A stretch of 64,000 nucleotides of DNA. It comes from Charina bottae. Taxonomy: Eukaryota > Chordata > Lepidosauria > Squamata > Charinaidae. The notes under the pieces were generated by a model. The model had not been told where the DNA came from. It saw only the letters and a program-made list of their open reading frames with translations, and made no database searches. Both the position numbers and the translations under genes were made by a program. The first letter of the stretch is position 1. Each line of letters begins with the position of its first letter. The stretch is from positions 64,155,463 to 64,219,462 of the forward strand of contig JALMGJ010000005.1 in assembly GCA_023362775.1 (NCBI GenBank). Reading direction: 5' to 3'. Below are positions 21,546 through 33,195 of the stretch, one piece after another.

Positions 21546-22608
21546 CCATGACAGACTGTTGACTATTCATACCTATACAACTGTTATATAAACTCTACAT
21601 TTTGGAGTTATGAGTAACAACACTCTGAGAAATTACACCCCAGAATTATCTGCTACTTTTCTAGAATTGCCCATAGAGATAGTCACTACTGGCAGCACTA
21701 AGCATTCAGATACTATCAAGTTAACTTTATGGGAGCCAAGGATCAAATATTTTTTCACCGTTTTATGTGGATAGTTTCATGAAAATTGATCAGGTCTAAA
21801 AAGTCACAATCCAAATGAAGCTAAGGTTAAAGATAATTTATACATGATATTCCTAATTTTATTCTCAGCCCTTTTATTGCAGCGTGGGCCTTTACGACTT
21901 TAAAGAAAATGTCAGTGGCAGCAAATGACATTGTACTGAATAATCTAGTTATGAGGAGAAAGACATTTAAAACTATTCCATATCAGCTTGGCTCTGTTCT
22001 GCTGAGCATACAGTTTTTCCCCTCTGCAGCTGTCCAAAATGCCTACTTCTATTTTGGAAGACAGTTCAGGGTTGCTAAACGAACTGAAGCATTTCTAGGC
22101 ACCTGCGCTTTCTCGTTTTCTTTCATTTCTTTTATAGAAATGTCAGCTTGCTTCCTCCATTTCTTTTTTTCCTGTTTCTTAGTTCCATCCTTTCTTAGCA
22201 GCTGAGGAGAAGCCATGAAATGGATTTGGGCCCTTGAATACTCATTCTTATGAGTATTCTTATTCAAGCCTGAAAGCAAAGGCCCATCATGAAACTTTCC
22301 CTCAACAAGCATGTCCCTCCAGTGAAGTTTTCCTAATATGAAGATCCACTGGCAGGAAAAGGAGAAAACACTTTCTCTTCTTTTGCCTGCAGTCTTTTAG
22401 CCTCTAACATCTGCTTGATGAGATTCCTGGACCTGCTGGACCATGATAGTGATTTAGGGAGCTATATGGGAATGGGAAAATTAATTTAAAAATTTCACCT
22501 GCATTCTCTTTCCTCAGCAACCAAGTTATTATTTTTTTCTTGAATATAAGGAGTTTTTCTATTTGCAAAAGTGACTAAGCATCCTACCATTATATCTAGG
22601 TGTGCATA
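21546..22608. other. Unique sequence with a small nested palindrome
   Basis: No gene recognised. GAATACTCAT (22236-22245) and ATGAGTATTC (22250-22259) form a perfect 10-bp hairpin, enclosed by CTTGAATA and TATTCAAG. The frames at 21909-22205 and 22049-22312 overlap on opposite strands and lack known motifs. Confidence 0.4.
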
Positions 22609-22945
22609 AAGGTAAAGGTAAAGGTTCCCCCCACACATTTGTGCAGTTGTGTCCGACTGTAGGGGCCGGTGCTCATCTCCGTTTGTTAGCCGAAGAGCCA
22701 GCGTTGTCCAAAGACGCTTCCATGGTCATGTGGCCGCATGACGTGCGCGGAATGCTGTTACCTACCCACCGAAGTGGTACCTATTAATTTACTTGCATTT
22801 GCATGCTTTCGAATTGCTAGGTTGGCAAGAGCTGGGGCAAGTGCGGGAGCTCACTCCACACGCAGGGCTAGGGATTCGAACCTCCGAACTTGCGATCTTC
22901 CGATCGCCAAGCCTGGCGTCTTACCCGCTGAGCCACCACGCCCCT
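22609..22945 (-). mobile_element. Sauria-type tRNA SINE, full length
   Basis: On the minus strand it begins AAGGGGCGTGGTGGCTCAGC with box A (TGGCTCAGCGGG) and box B (GGTTCGAATCC). The family body follows (GAGTGAGCTCCCGCACTTGC, CATGACCATGGAAGCGTC, GCCGGTGCTCATCTCCG on the plus strand), and it ends in CCTTTACCTTTACCTTT. Both polymerase III promoter boxes look intact. Confidence 0.92.
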
Positions 22946-22949
22946 TATA

Positions 22950-23660
22950 CGTGTATATGTATATGTATATAATATAGTAATATTATTTGTTTTAGATTAG
23001 ATTAGATTTGATTTAAAGTACAACTCTCCCAATAAGGCTTATTGCCAAATAGAGATTTAAATCAGTTTCCCCCAACCACCTGCAGCTAAGTCAAACACAT
23101 ATCTGTAATACTTCATGTTGTACTGTATAATGGCCTTCTCTAACCTAGAATACTCCAGTATTGTTATTATAGCCCTGATTCAATGTTGAAAAATAAGGTG
23201 CCCTCAAATGATCTTGACTTCTTCTGCACTGAGTGCAAATGTATGCTGGAGAGAAATCCCAAGGTCCTGGACCCCATGAAAGCCAATATACACAGCATCT
23301 GTAAAAGCGTCAGTGTGCAAATGCTTGGGACAGCCAATGTAATTTGGGTAGCATCAGAGGAGGGACAATTATCCAGATAAGTGCTTGAAATTTAGCAACA
23401 CTTGAAGGGAGTTTTACTGCCCAGAATTACTGGATAGTCAAGGATATGCTGGGTAGGAATTCTGGGAGTCATAGTCTCAACGTATTTGGAAAGATGTAGT
23501 TTGGGGAAAGGGTATTGTATGAGATCTGTAGCCAGGCTGCCCTTTTTCATTTCCAGCTGAGTTTGGGTGTCTTGCTGGGAACTGGATTATTCAATTTCTG
23601 TTATATTAACATTTAAATATAAATATAAATATTAACATTTAAATAACATTTAAAACACCT
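22950..23660. other. Unrecognised sequence with a weak repeat trace
   Basis: A phrase at about 23455-23480, GGAATTCTGGGAGTCATAGT, resembles degraded hAT miniature elements common in reptiles. A short TATAAA-like hexamer run sits at 23617-23640. No gene is seen. Confidence 0.4.
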
Positions 23661-23663
23661 CAG

Positions 23664-23815
23664 GCATGAAAGCTGGCTGGGTGACTTTAGGCCAGTCACT
23701 CCCTCTCAGCCCAACTCACCTCACACGGTTGTTGTTGTGGGGGGAAATAGGAGAAGGAAGGATTACTAGGTATGTTCCCCACCTTGAGTTATTTATAAAA
23801 ATAATAAACACGGGA
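23664..23815 (+). mobile_element. tRNA/CORE-type SINE (family 1), 5' truncated
   Basis: Contains the core GGTGACTTTAGGCCAGTCAC, CTCTCAGCCCAACTCACC, GGTTGTTGTTGTGGGG, and the tail CACCTTGAGTTATTTATAAA. It matches the minus-strand copies at 9712 and 10316. The tRNA-like head is absent. Confidence 0.8.
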
Positions 23816-25290
23816 TTAAAAAAGTCTAACAAAAAATTGGTAACAACTTTGAAAAAGGCTGTAGGCTGCAGAACAACCTGAAGGTTCTGGTTGTCCTTTC
23901 ATGATCTAAGCATTTATGTAGAAATGGTACGATAATTCACCACAGTTTATCGAAATTTGCTTCTTGCCATAAAATAGAAAGGAAATAGAACAACCTTGTT
24001 TGCCTTAAGAAAAAGCATGACCCATTCTGTCATTACAGTTAGGAGAAACAAACTGGCTCCTTCAGGATAATCCATTTTACAGCTACTTTGCTTTAAGGGT
24101 GTGTATATGCATGTGAGAGTGTGGAAGAGAGTGAAAGAGGGGGGGAAAATCTTATTTTTTTCACTTTTGTGCAGCAGACAAAATAATTCTTACCTGATGA
24201 ATGAGACATGAAAATTCATTGTTTGGCACACTGTAAAGAAAAAAGCAAAAACAAAGATATGCTTGATGCTACTTCTTTTGTTACCATTTTCAAGTATTCT
24301 CATGCATTAAATGAAATCTTGTACATATGGATGTGTGGGTGCTTGGTTTTCAGACTAATCAACTGTTGTTTATGAAACAGGGAATTATAGATTTTCTTTC
24401 ATGCTCTTCTTTGTTTGCTTGCTTGCTTGTGATTCAAGGAAGTTTGTATGTCTTCACACAGCGTTTGGATCTCTTGCACCTGTGAAGCTGTTTACTCAGC
24501 TATGAACACAATTATGACAATAATAGCAGTTGCTTTTGAAATAAACATCTGGAAAACCTTCTGGGTGCTGCATTGATCCAGAGAACGGCAGTCTTGGACA
24601 GTTAATGACAAAAAGGCTAATTTCTTTCCTTGCCTCTTGGCCTGTAGTATACATAACAAAATTAAAAAAGTGTAATACTGGAAACTCTTCAACATGGCTT
24701 TATTTATTAGCAGTTGAATAGCGTCCCTAGAAACATTATGAAAATATTGCATGTTGCAATCTCTTTGTTTGACACCAATAAATCAATGCAGTGATTAATA
24801 TTTGTGTACTGGGTTCATTTATAACAATTATTGTATACATGCCAGAAATGTGTACTCATCCCGTCTGTTACCTCAAAGACAAACTTCTTCATTAAGCATT
24901 GCATCTACCTTCTTCCAGGCCCTAGCAATAACCCTGCTAGAAGTGTATACATTGAGTTGATCATGTGTTAGATATAACATATAATAAAATATCTTCTGCA
25001 TATGCAAAAATACTGATTAAGACATTGGTCTTCATTTTGACAGAAAAGGCTGAATAGCTTAAATCTGAATCATTTGCAGTTGTTCCTAATTAACTGAGGC
25101 TTCATGTTATCTAGCACTCTGTCATTACTCAACTCTTCCTTCCCCATCATCATTACACCATACCAATAGCATTGCCTTCTTCTCTGTTCCTGCATTTGGA
25201 CACAGTTAGAGCTTCCTCTGTCTTTCTGAATGTATATTTAGCCCTTCTAATGTGCAGTAATAATACAGCATTCTCCGTCTTTATAAATAT
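23816..25290. other. Unique AT-rich sequence
   Basis: No gene recognised. The part at 24490-24850 lacks visible repeat features and has the even texture of single-copy intergenic DNA; an 86-codon minus-strand frame (24492-24752) has no known motif. Confidence 0.4.
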
Positions 25291-25299
25291 CCTATTAAT

Positions 25300-25870
25300 T
25301 ATGGCCAGACTGTATCCAAAGTATGATGTCCAATTGTGGCATCATACTTTTAAGAAGAACAGAGATAAACTGGACCAAACTGGAAGCAGGACAATCAGAA
25401 TGATGAGGAAATCAAGTCCTATGAAGGTTAGAGGGAAGAGCTCAACCTACGTAGCTCATACTTATGGGAGACCTCATCGCAGCCTTCATATATTGAAAAG
25501 ATTTGTTTTCTGTTCCATCAGAGGGCTAAAGTGAATGGGTGGGACCAGGGATGGAACGAGGGTCTGTGTCACCCGGGGCAAACATGGATTCCGCACCCCC
25601 CCCCCATGGGTTATTTTGTCATTTTGGCGCTCCCCCCATCATTTTGGCGCTCCCCCCAGTGCGGCACCCAGGGCACATGCCCCGCTTGCCCCCCCCCCCC
25701 AGTTGTGGCCCTGGATGGGACCAGCAGGGAAGCAGTTTTTAGTGGAACATTAGGAGAAATGTCTGTACAATGAGAGCTGCTGGAGATGTTTAAGTGGAGG
25801 CTCCAAGAAAAATCACTGATCTTTTGCTGTATTTTTCATTGTGGATTCTCCCTGAACCCTGCAACAACTC
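25300..25870 (+). mobile_element. CR1-type LINE fragment, split by a hAT miniature element
   Basis: The sequence ACTTTTAAGAAGAACAGAG...AAACTGGACC, followed by a frame with GDLIAAFIY and a stop before K, corresponds to the C-terminal region of CR1 ORF2 (FW.P..KKD...LERVQRRAT...RGDLIA.F.YLKG). It is heavily decayed, with several stops. The CR1-like sequence resumes after the insertion at 25546-25713, so CR1 is the older element. Confidence 0.7.
25546..25713. mobile_element. Short GC-rich hAT-like miniature element
   Basis: A 168-bp insertion in CR1 with termini CAGGGATGGAAC and GTGGCCCTG (CAGGG.../...CCCTG). Flanking octamers GGTGGGAC (25538-25545) and GATGGGAC (25714-25721) agree at seven of eight bases. 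The interior has long C-runs and a tandem 24-bp unit containing TTTTGGCGCTCCCCCC. No coding capacity; overlapping open frames are artefacts of the C-runs. Confidence 0.7.
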
Positions 25871-25970
25871 GAAAGCTCAGGGCTGACAAAACTAGACTCA
25901 GGAAGGCCCTAGGCTTTCAAGTTGTATCTCTGGACTGATGTTTGCTTCTGACTTTATACCTGTTGTAATA

Positions 25971-26036
25971 TGTTTGGCAAGTTAGCACAGTGTAACTTAA
26001 TTGTGTATTAACTATATTGTGCTAACTTGCCAAACA
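25971..26036. repeat. 19-bp perfect inverted repeat
   Basis: TGTTTGGCAAGTTAGCACA at 25971-25989 is exactly complementary to 26018-26036, with a 28-base AT-rich loop. No target duplication was identified, so its origin is unclear. Confidence 0.8.
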
Positions 26037-26095
26037 TCAAGAGATTGAAGAAAGCTTGCTTCCCAAAAAGGCTTAAACAGCATCTAAGTGTGTGC

Positions 26096-26231
26096 GTGTC
26101 ATGCGGCCACATGACCGTGGAAGCATCTTCGGACAACGCTGGCTCTTCGGCTAACAAACGGAGATGAGCACCGGCCCCTAGAGTCAGACACGACTGCACA
26201 AATGTGCGGGGGGAACCTTTACCTTTACCTT
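26096..26231 (+). mobile_element. Sauria-type SINE, 3' fragment
   Basis: Contains GGCCACATGACCGTGGAAGC, CAACGCTGGCTCTTCGGC, GAGCACCGGCCCCTAGAGTC and the terminal CCTTTACCTTTACCTTA. The head and central part are missing, as is usual for 5' truncated copies. Confidence 0.88.
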
Positions 26232-26419
26232 ATACACGTATACAAATACACATACACATACACATACATCTCTGGATTAAAAAACCATAAAATTTGGTAC
26301 CAACTTATGAAGGGGGTCTGGTGGTTGCACTCAACTTTTGGATTGCTGTATGTGAATTTTCATCCACAGGCTGTGCACTCTTGTTTTGGGTTAATGTTAT
26401 AGTAGCTATAGTATAGTAG

Positions 26420-26771
26420 CTCCTGCCCTATGGAACATCCTTCCACCAGGGATAAGACAGGCCCCCTTGCTCCTGGATTTTAGAAAAAAATTAAAAACCT
26501 GGCTCTGTGACCTCGCCTGGGGCAAAAAGGAAAGCAGTCAAACCTGGGGATGGCTGATTCCTTAGAGCCACCTTAGATATCTAATTTTAATCATAGTCAA
26601 CGTCACTTTAGAACTATCTGCCTCTTGGATTTTATTTTATTTTATTTTATTTTATTGTAATTTATTGTAATTCTATTTTTATCATAGTTTTTATTATATT
26701 TTGTTGATATTGTGTTGTGAACCGCCCAGAGTCCCTCCTTGAGGGGGAGATGGGCGGTCATAGAAATTCAA

Positions 26772-26802
<31 letters not shown>

Positions 26803-26830
26803 ACAAACAAACAAACAAATAAATAAATAG
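26420..26830 (+). mobile_element. L2/CR1-type LINE 3' end with A-rich microsatellite tail
   Basis: The frame encodes APALWNILPPGIRQAPLLLD followed by LKTWLCDLAW, close to the minus-strand copy at 56424-56960. After (TTTTA)n at 26630-26656, it has the characteristic 3' end AACCGCCCAGAGTCCCTCC...GATGGGCGGTC and then (AAAT)n/(AAAC)n from 26770. This end is typical of squamate L2/CR1 elements. Confidence 0.85.
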
Positions 26831-26949
26831 TAACCTAAACAAATCAAAGATTTGATATAGAAGAATCCAGTTTAACTGTTCTGCCCTAGACAAGAAAAAA
26901 TTGCATAGACAGCTACCACTTTTAACAAATGAACTACAATTGACTAGGA

Positions 26950-27047
26950 AGGGGCGTGGTGGCTCAGCGGGTAAGACGCCAGGCTTGTCGATCGGAAGAT
27001 CGCAAGTTTGGAGGTTCGAATCCCTAGCCCTGCATGACGGAGTGAGT
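26950..27047 (+). mobile_element. Sauria-type SINE, 5' fragment
   Basis: Head only: GGGGCGTGGTGGCTCAGCGG (box A inside) through GGAGGTTCGAATCCCTAGCC (box B inside) to GACGGAGTGAG, then unrelated sequence. A 3' truncated SINE is unusual for retroposition and suggests a later deletion. Confidence 0.85.
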
Positions 27048-27059
27048 AACATAAGTGTT

Positions 27060-27170
27060 ATGCAAGTACACAACACCTAAATTTTGTGTCAATTGCAGTT
27101 TCTGAGTGATCTTCAGAGGCACCCCCATGTAGAGCACAGTAATCTATACGGGTGATGGTAAGAGCATGAG
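27060..27170 (-). mobile_element. L2-type LINE fragment
   Basis: CTTCAGAGGCACCCCCATGTAGAGCACAGTAATC corresponds to CTTCAAGGGCAGCCCCATGTAGAGCGCATTGCAATAG in the minus-strand L2 copy at 56876-56913. Both encode the YCNALYMGLP region. It is short and decayed. Confidence 0.65.
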
Positions 27171-27297
27171 TTGGGGACGCGGTGGCTCAGTGGTTAAGAC
27201 ACCAGGCTTGTCAATCAGAAGGTCAGCGGTTTGAGACCCGAGCGCTGCGTGATGGAGTGAGCTCCCGCACTCGCCCCAGCTCTTGCCAACCTAGCAA
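27171..27297 (+). mobile_element. Sauria-type SINE, 5' fragment
   Basis: GGGGACGCGGTGGCTCAGTG to CTTGCCAACCTAGCA, containing box A and a mutated box B (GGTTTGAGACC). The SINE stops after the central region. It is a different, more diverged variant than the neighbour at 26950. Confidence 0.85.
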
Positions 27298-28307
27298 GGT
27301 TAAGGTCCTTCTCAAAGGTAATTTTCTGTTTGTGAAATAAAGTATTTCACCAGGTTCTTCATCTTAACCTTTATATAAAGGTCTTTTTCCCAAGCTTGTC
27401 ATGGTCTGAAGTCCGGTGTTTAATGTTTTCTTTCAATATATTTGTTTTCTTTTATTTGTTTAATATTTATTTAATTAGACTGTATTGTATTTTATTATCT
27501 TATTGAGAACTACCCAGGTACTTATTAGTTGGATAATATAAACTGACCGACTGAATCAATGAATGCAATATTTGCAAAACTATCAATTTGCATTGCCCCT
27601 GATATTGCATCGCTCTTTCGCAGTCATTTCAGAATGTTAGCATATTCTACAAAAGTGGCAAAATTTACCAGAAATTACACACATACACATACGTAATTTT
27701 ATCTTTTAATCAAGTATTAAAATGGAGTATAAGGTAGGAATATACAGAGAAACATGGCTCAGGATATTTATACAGTTTCTCTTTGTGTATGTTAGAAGTA
27801 TACAGTTTGAGGCCCTGTTTGCTCCCACCCAAGAAAGCTGAAAACTGTTACTGAATTACAAGTTTCAATTGTATAGAAGGATAGGGCTACCACATACAGA
27901 TTGCAAGAGTCTGGATGACCACTATAATGCTGCAAAAAAGAGGTTTTTTTTTAATTCTTTGCTATAATTTAGTACTCATGCAGATTTTTGCAGACCAAAT
28001 CTGACAGCCTTAGGAGGAAGAAATTATTAAATGCATGATGGAGGAATAATCATTTTTTTAAAGTGCAAATGAAATGGAATCAAAATTAATTTTTGTCTAA
28101 TCCCACCCACTACTTTTTGAGACAGGCCATTCAAATTCCTAATATGGCCCTGAGTCCAAAAAAGTTGTGCACTTTTAGTCTGTATGATCTTTCAAGTGTT
28201 GCAAGGGAACAATTTTGGGAGAACTCTGAGCATCTAGAAACAAATCTGATTTTGGTGGTGGAGATGTTGCAGAATTTGTCCTGGCTATTACTGCTCTGAT
28301 ACTATGT
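27298..28307. other. Unrecognised AT-rich sequence
   Basis: A faint LINE-tail-like phrase (GAGAACTACCCAGGTAC near 27504) is present but too weak to annotate. No gene recognised. Confidence 0.4.
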
Positions 28308-28317
28308 TTCTGATACT

Positions 28318-28644
28318 AAAGGTAAAGGTTCCCCCACACAGATGTGTCCAACTCTAGGGGCCGGTGCTCATCTCCATTTGTTAGCCGAAGAGCCAGTGTT
28401 GTTCGAAGACGTTTCCGCGGTCATGTAGCCAGCATGACGTACGTGGAATGCTGTTACCTTCCCACCTAAGTGGTACCTATTTATCTACTTGCATTTGTAT
28501 GTTTTCGAATTGCTAGGTTGGCAAGAGCTGGGGCGAGAGCGGGAGCTCACTCTGCCATGCAGCGCTCGGGTCTTGAACCGCCGAACTTGCGACCTTCCGA
28601 TTGACAAGCCTGGCGTCTTAACCTCTGAGCCACCGTGCCCCAGA
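28318..28644 (-). mobile_element. Sauria-type tRNA SINE, full length with target duplication
   Basis: Flanked by a perfect 10-bp duplication, TTCTGATACT at 28308-28317 and 28645-28654. On the minus strand it starts at GGGGCACGGTGGCTCAGAGG with box A, followed by CGGTTCAAGACCC as box B, and ends CCTTTACCTTT. It differs from the 22609 copy by many scattered changes. Confidence 0.93.
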
Positions 28645-28654
28645 TTCTGATACT

Positions 28655-30696
28655 GGTAGAGGCTAAATACTGCTTTCCATGGAAGTGCCAACAGCTTGAA
28701 CCTGCAGATCCATAGCTTTCCAATTGCCCTGATGTGGTCCTGGAATTGATGGATATGTTCAATAGCCCTAGAGTTGCACAACATAATTTCTCTTCTATTG
28801 CAGCTTATAGCTAATAGTTCGACACCAGGCAATTTGCTCTGCCCAAAACAGTGAAAACAGTGTTCATTGTCTGATCTTGCTATAATATACGATGTTTCCT
28901 TAGTTAGTAAAGCAACACTGATTAATTTCCTGCTCTCTTGCCTCTGCCCTTCCCAAATGAAAAGTCAAGCTAAATATCATTATAAAACTCTACCTACTAG
29001 CAAGTTCTCTGCAATATTCCATCCAGCAACTCAAACCGATTTTAATTAAGTCCAACTTGAAAATATAAAATCAGACATGTAGGAGGATTCTTCAATAGCA
29101 TGCAACAAAATTTTTCTTGCATCTCACCCAACACTAGGTTGGCAAATAAAGGCTTCTTCTGTCTCTGAAATTATAAATATTTTTTTCCTTGTAGCCAAGG
29201 ATATATCATTGGGCATAAGGAAATAATGATAATAGGGGGAAAAATGAAAGGAGAAGCATTCTCTGAAATGGAAGATACTTTCTTCTCTTGTATCTGCTAT
29301 ACAGTGGAAACCTTGGAGAATATCACTGTATGATCCCTTCCCTGCAAAGGATGATGGGACATGGGCATCTGCAGGAAGAAAAGTGAGGAGAGATGATAAA
29401 ATATGAAGATGAAGATGAAGATTACCCACCTTGATTTGTACAACTCAAGATTGCATACATGATGTTTATGCCTCCTATTTTCCCCAGAAGAACCAACTGA
29501 GCTTTCATGGCTGAGGGTCAACTAGAGCACAGGTCTCCCTAGTCTTAGTCCAACTAGGTTTAGGCATTTAAATCCCTACTTCAAAAAGTTAGATCTGAAA
29601 TGTTCACCTTCTTTATACAATACCCTTAATACGGATTTCCCCCTTGTGTTTAACTCAGCAACTAATTTTAATTTTAGAAATCATATTTAATATAGCCCTT
29701 TAATATTCATTCAAAAGCTGTGACTGAACAGTTCAGGCTAAAACCCAATACTTCAGTGTATCACATCTCTATTACATTCTCTCATATTTTAAAAAGATAA
29801 AATAAACTTTTCTTCTCCTTCTAAATGCAAATCTTTTTGTGTAATACTGTGCCTAATCTACTACAACTAATTAATCTGTTTGAGCTGATGAAATGTTACC
29901 TCTGCATTTTTTTTGTTTGTTCCTTGTATACAATTATTGTAACAGTGGTGAATAAATCAATATTCCCAATCCAACTGTAAAAAACAATCAAGAAAAGCAG
30001 TGCTTCTAGGGGGGAAAACACCAAATAATATTTATTAACTCTGTCTCAATCCACAGCAGAGCCTGGTACCATTCAAGCATTTTCTGCAAGTGTAATAAGC
30101 AAACGCTGATACATGATGAAAGTGGCACATGCCAATAATTTCACCATTTTACACTGCAGAGTAATTGAAGGATTTAATGAGAAACAAACCAATAAAAATA
30201 AATAGACCATGTTAGAAGAGCAAAAACTGATCTGAAATGGAAGTGGCTCCATTGTGAGTTTTAGGGCTTTCGTTTTCATGGTATGACCAAGAAAAGAGAT
30301 TATGTCAAAGATATTATCAGTGTTTGTCCATTTTTTACAAAGACTACTTTGTTTAAATCTAGAAGAAATTCAACAATGGAAAAGTATCTTTGTATTGTGA
30401 CTCCTTTCAGTTTCCATTAAAAGTGTAGATGAAGTTAGAAACTGCTTTCACCACCTTGGCATTTAGAAACAATGTAAGAAGTTCTAGATTTTTAAATAGT
30501 AACACAGACTGAATTTGATGTATTTAAGAAAGACCTATAAATAATCCTCTATTCAAATGGATTTCAGATTATGAATGGACTTCAGTTCTTGATTCCTTAA
30601 TTTTCAACAATACATTATTTTCTTTTGTATAGCCACATTGGGCAACTAAGAGATTATCCTGGCAAAGCCATGCCAGCACCCTTAACCCCCCCATCC

Positions 30697-30698
<2 letters not shown>
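28655..30698. other. Unique AT-rich sequence
   Basis: No gene, RNA or repeat family recognised. Frames of 60-101 codons have no known motif; the one at 29124-29429 overlaps a (GATGAA) run on the opposite strand. Confidence 0.45.

Positions 30699-30747
<49 letters not shown>
30699..30747. repeat. (TG)n/(CG)n microsatellite
   Basis: About 37 bp of TG dinucleotides pass into GCGCGCGCG. Alternating purine-pyrimidine tracts of this type can adopt Z-DNA. Confidence 0.95.
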
Positions 30748-30769
30748 ATACGTGCATGCCTTCAATTAT

Positions 30770-30965
30770 GCTTTGACTCCTGGTGACTGTCTGGACAGAT
30801 CCATGCAGTTTCCTTGGCAACATTTTTTTCACAAGTAATTTGCCATTGCCTTCTTGAGAGTGAATGGCCCAAAGTCACTCAGATGGCTTCATGTTTAAGA
30901 CAGGGCTATAACTCATGTTCTTCTGGTTTCTAGCCTAGGGCCTTTAACCACTACAGCCAAATTGG
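30770..30965 (-). mobile_element. tRNA/CORE-type SINE (family 2), degenerate
   Basis: The plus strand shows GACTGTCTGGACAGATCCATGCAG, TTCCTTGGCAA, TTTGCCATTGCCTTCTTGAG, GGTTTCTAGCCTAGGGCC and ACCACTACAGCCAAATTGG. These are in the same order as the intact copy at 13044-13275 but with many changes. Confidence 0.75.
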
Positions 30966-31264
30966 ATGCCTACACTCACAAAAATCTACCTTTACCCATC
31001 CTCACATTTCTATTTCCCTCTGTTTATTTTGCTTCAGGGGCTGGCTAAGTATAGAATCACTTTGAAAATGTCCCGAAAACACTAGGAATGGAAAAAGCAA
31101 CAGAGGAGAGAGAGGAGAGAAGTTTAGAAGACCAAATTAACAGAGACCTGTAGGCTCCATTGGGAAATAAACACACCCACACCCTATCCTAGAAGAAGGC
31201 TGTTGTAACCCCATTTTCTTAGGGTGCAAAGAAAAACACATGCCCAGGTCTAATTCCAGGTCAA

Positions 31265-31612
31265 TTCTTGCACATGCAGAGTATCAGAAACCAACTAGAA
31301 CTAGAGACCAATTAATGATGCCAGTTATTGTAGGAACTTAGTTGCAGTTGTATTAGTTATTCATACAAACAGATACTATTTACAGTTTTCTTCCAGATCC
31401 CTGGAAGTGTTACAAAATCCACATACCAGATAGTAAAAACAAACAGAAAGCAGTGAGCAGAAGCAGTAAGGAGCAAGGCAGGGCAGGCAGGCAGGTTCTT
31501 TTATACTCTTCAGCCTGGATCACATGCTGCCTGACCTTTTAAAGTTTGCAGGTGTTTACCTAATAAGGCTTTATTGCTGAGACTTACTCCTCAAAAGAAT
31601 AATACACCAGCA
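31265..31612 (-). repeat. 3' LTR of the copia element
   Basis: Matches the 5' LTR at 35795-36142 almost throughout. The inner end is CACCAGCA (plus strand), corresponding to CACCAACA in the other LTR. Homology stops at about 31264, so the outer terminus with TGTTGG is missing. Confidence 0.9.
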
Positions 31613-31620
31613 CTCCTTTT
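31613..31620 (-). other. Polypurine tract of the copia element
   Basis: On the minus strand AAAAGGAG stands directly before the 3' LTR, the position and composition expected for the plus-strand primer of an LTR retrotransposon. Confidence 0.6.
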
Positions 31621-31621
31621 A

Positions 31622-33195
31622 TTATACTAGAGGTGTAAGTTGCAACCCAATTTTTTCAGTTAACTCCTTGTGTTTTACTGCAGCAAGGGGCTTTGTTAGA
31701 AAATCAGCAATCATGTCCTTTGAGTCACAATACTTAAACACGATTTCACCTTTGGCTATGAAATCCTTGACATGATAGCATTGTATGTCAATATGCTTAG
31801 TTCTGTTCCTACAACCCTCAGACTGAGCCATATGAATACAAGCTTGATTATCTTCAAAAACAGTTACAGGCTGGTGCAATTCCATGCCTATATCTTTTAA
31901 TAATTGTTTAAACCATATAATCTCATTAAAGATTTATGCCAAGCTATAAAATTCTGCTTGTGCTGTAGAAAGAGCAACAAGTGTCTGTTTCTTAGAATGC
32001 CAGGCAATTGTTGAGCCAGCATACTGTATTATAGCTCCAGAAGTTGACTTACGATCATTGAAGTCTGCTCCCCAGTCTGAATCAGTATAGGCCTGTAATT
32101 CTCCTGTCCCAGAAGTAGAAAGCCTCAGACAGTAATTCTTTCTGCCTTGTAAATATCTAAATATTCTTTTCAATGCTGCTTTCCCAGTAGAAGTTGGCTT
32201 TTCTACTTGTCTGCTTAAAATTGAAACAGCATTAGAAATATCTGGGCGAGAATTATTTGCAATGTACAATAAACTTCCAATCGCAGATCTAAACTCATCT
32301 GCCTCAGATAACTCAGGTTCTCCCACCTCCTCTTGGAATTCAGGAAGCATAGGGGTTAAGACTGATTTACATTCCTGCATGTTAAACTCCTCTAGGAGTC
32401 TCTAAATCTTATTACTTTGGCTTACCAAGAAACTACCATCTTTTTCTCTGTATATTTCCAAGCCTAAGTAATTTGTCACTATGCCAAGATTCCTTAACAT
32501 AAAATTGTTCTTCATGTACGTTTCAAAATCATGTCGCTGTTTGTCTGATGAAGTAAGTATCAGTAAATCATCAACATACAAAAACAAATACATAAAACTT
32601 TACTTGTCTTTCTTAACATAAACATGTGGATCTGCTTTTCCTTTTTCAAAATCAAAACTTTGCATTGTTTCATCTAATTTTAGGTTCCAGCAGCGAGCTG
32701 CTTGTTTTAAAGCATAAAATGATTTTTGTAGTTCACACGCTAAATTTTTACATTGTTCAAAACCAGGTGGTTGTTCATTGTACAATTTCTGGTTTAACTC
32801 ACCATACAAAAATGCAGTTTGAATATCATAATGATGAACTGAAATCCCTTTTAGTGCAGCAACCTTCAACAACAATCTGATTGATTCACCCTTTGTAACA
32901 GGTGCAAAAGTTTTGTCAAAGTCTAATTGTTTTCTTTGAGAAAATCCTTTAGCAGCTAACCTTGCTTTGTCTTTTTGAATTTTCCCACTAGCATCCTTTT
33001 TTAGTTTGAAGATCTACATCTACAACCTAGACAACGTTCATTGAGAGGTAGATTAACTAATCTCCAAGTTTTATTTTCTTTCAAGGAATCTAATTCCTTT
33101 TGCATTGCATCATACCAGCACTTTGCAATCTCAGGTGGCATATCATTTATTTGCTGATAAGACTGGTTCAGAGTAAACGTGGAAAGCTTTAACAT
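31622..33195 (-). pseudogene. Copia pol: reverse transcriptase and RNase H (broken)
   Basis: The part at 33195-32600 holds the RT start (MPPEIAKCWYDAMQKELDSL, then after a frame change GISVHHYDIQTAFLYGELNQ and QPPGFEQ). The frame at 32593-32402 carries the catalytic YVDD motif in FLYVDDLLILTSSDKQ and LGLEIYRE. RNase H follows: SAIGSLLYIANNSRPDI, AYTDSDWGADFNDRKSTSG and LSTAQAEFYSLA (32380-31934), then a stop, then VTVFEDNQACIHMAQ and NRTKHIDIQCYHVKDF (31885-31622). At least three stops or frame changes separate these frames. Domain order and motifs are those of Ty1/copia pol; the YVDD active-site residues survive. Confidence 0.93.

Noticed and set aside
26950..27297. tRNA gene candidates from perfect A and B boxes
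   Set aside because: The boxes belong to SINE heads; the same sequence occurs in several copies with SINE bodies, and no full cloverleaf with acceptor stem was seen.
31201..31264. Search for the missing outer end of the copia 3' LTR and a 5-bp target duplication
   Set aside because: TGTTG at 31201 is too far from, and not collinear with, the LTR; homology stops at about 31264 and no GTAAT pentamer matching the right flank is found.
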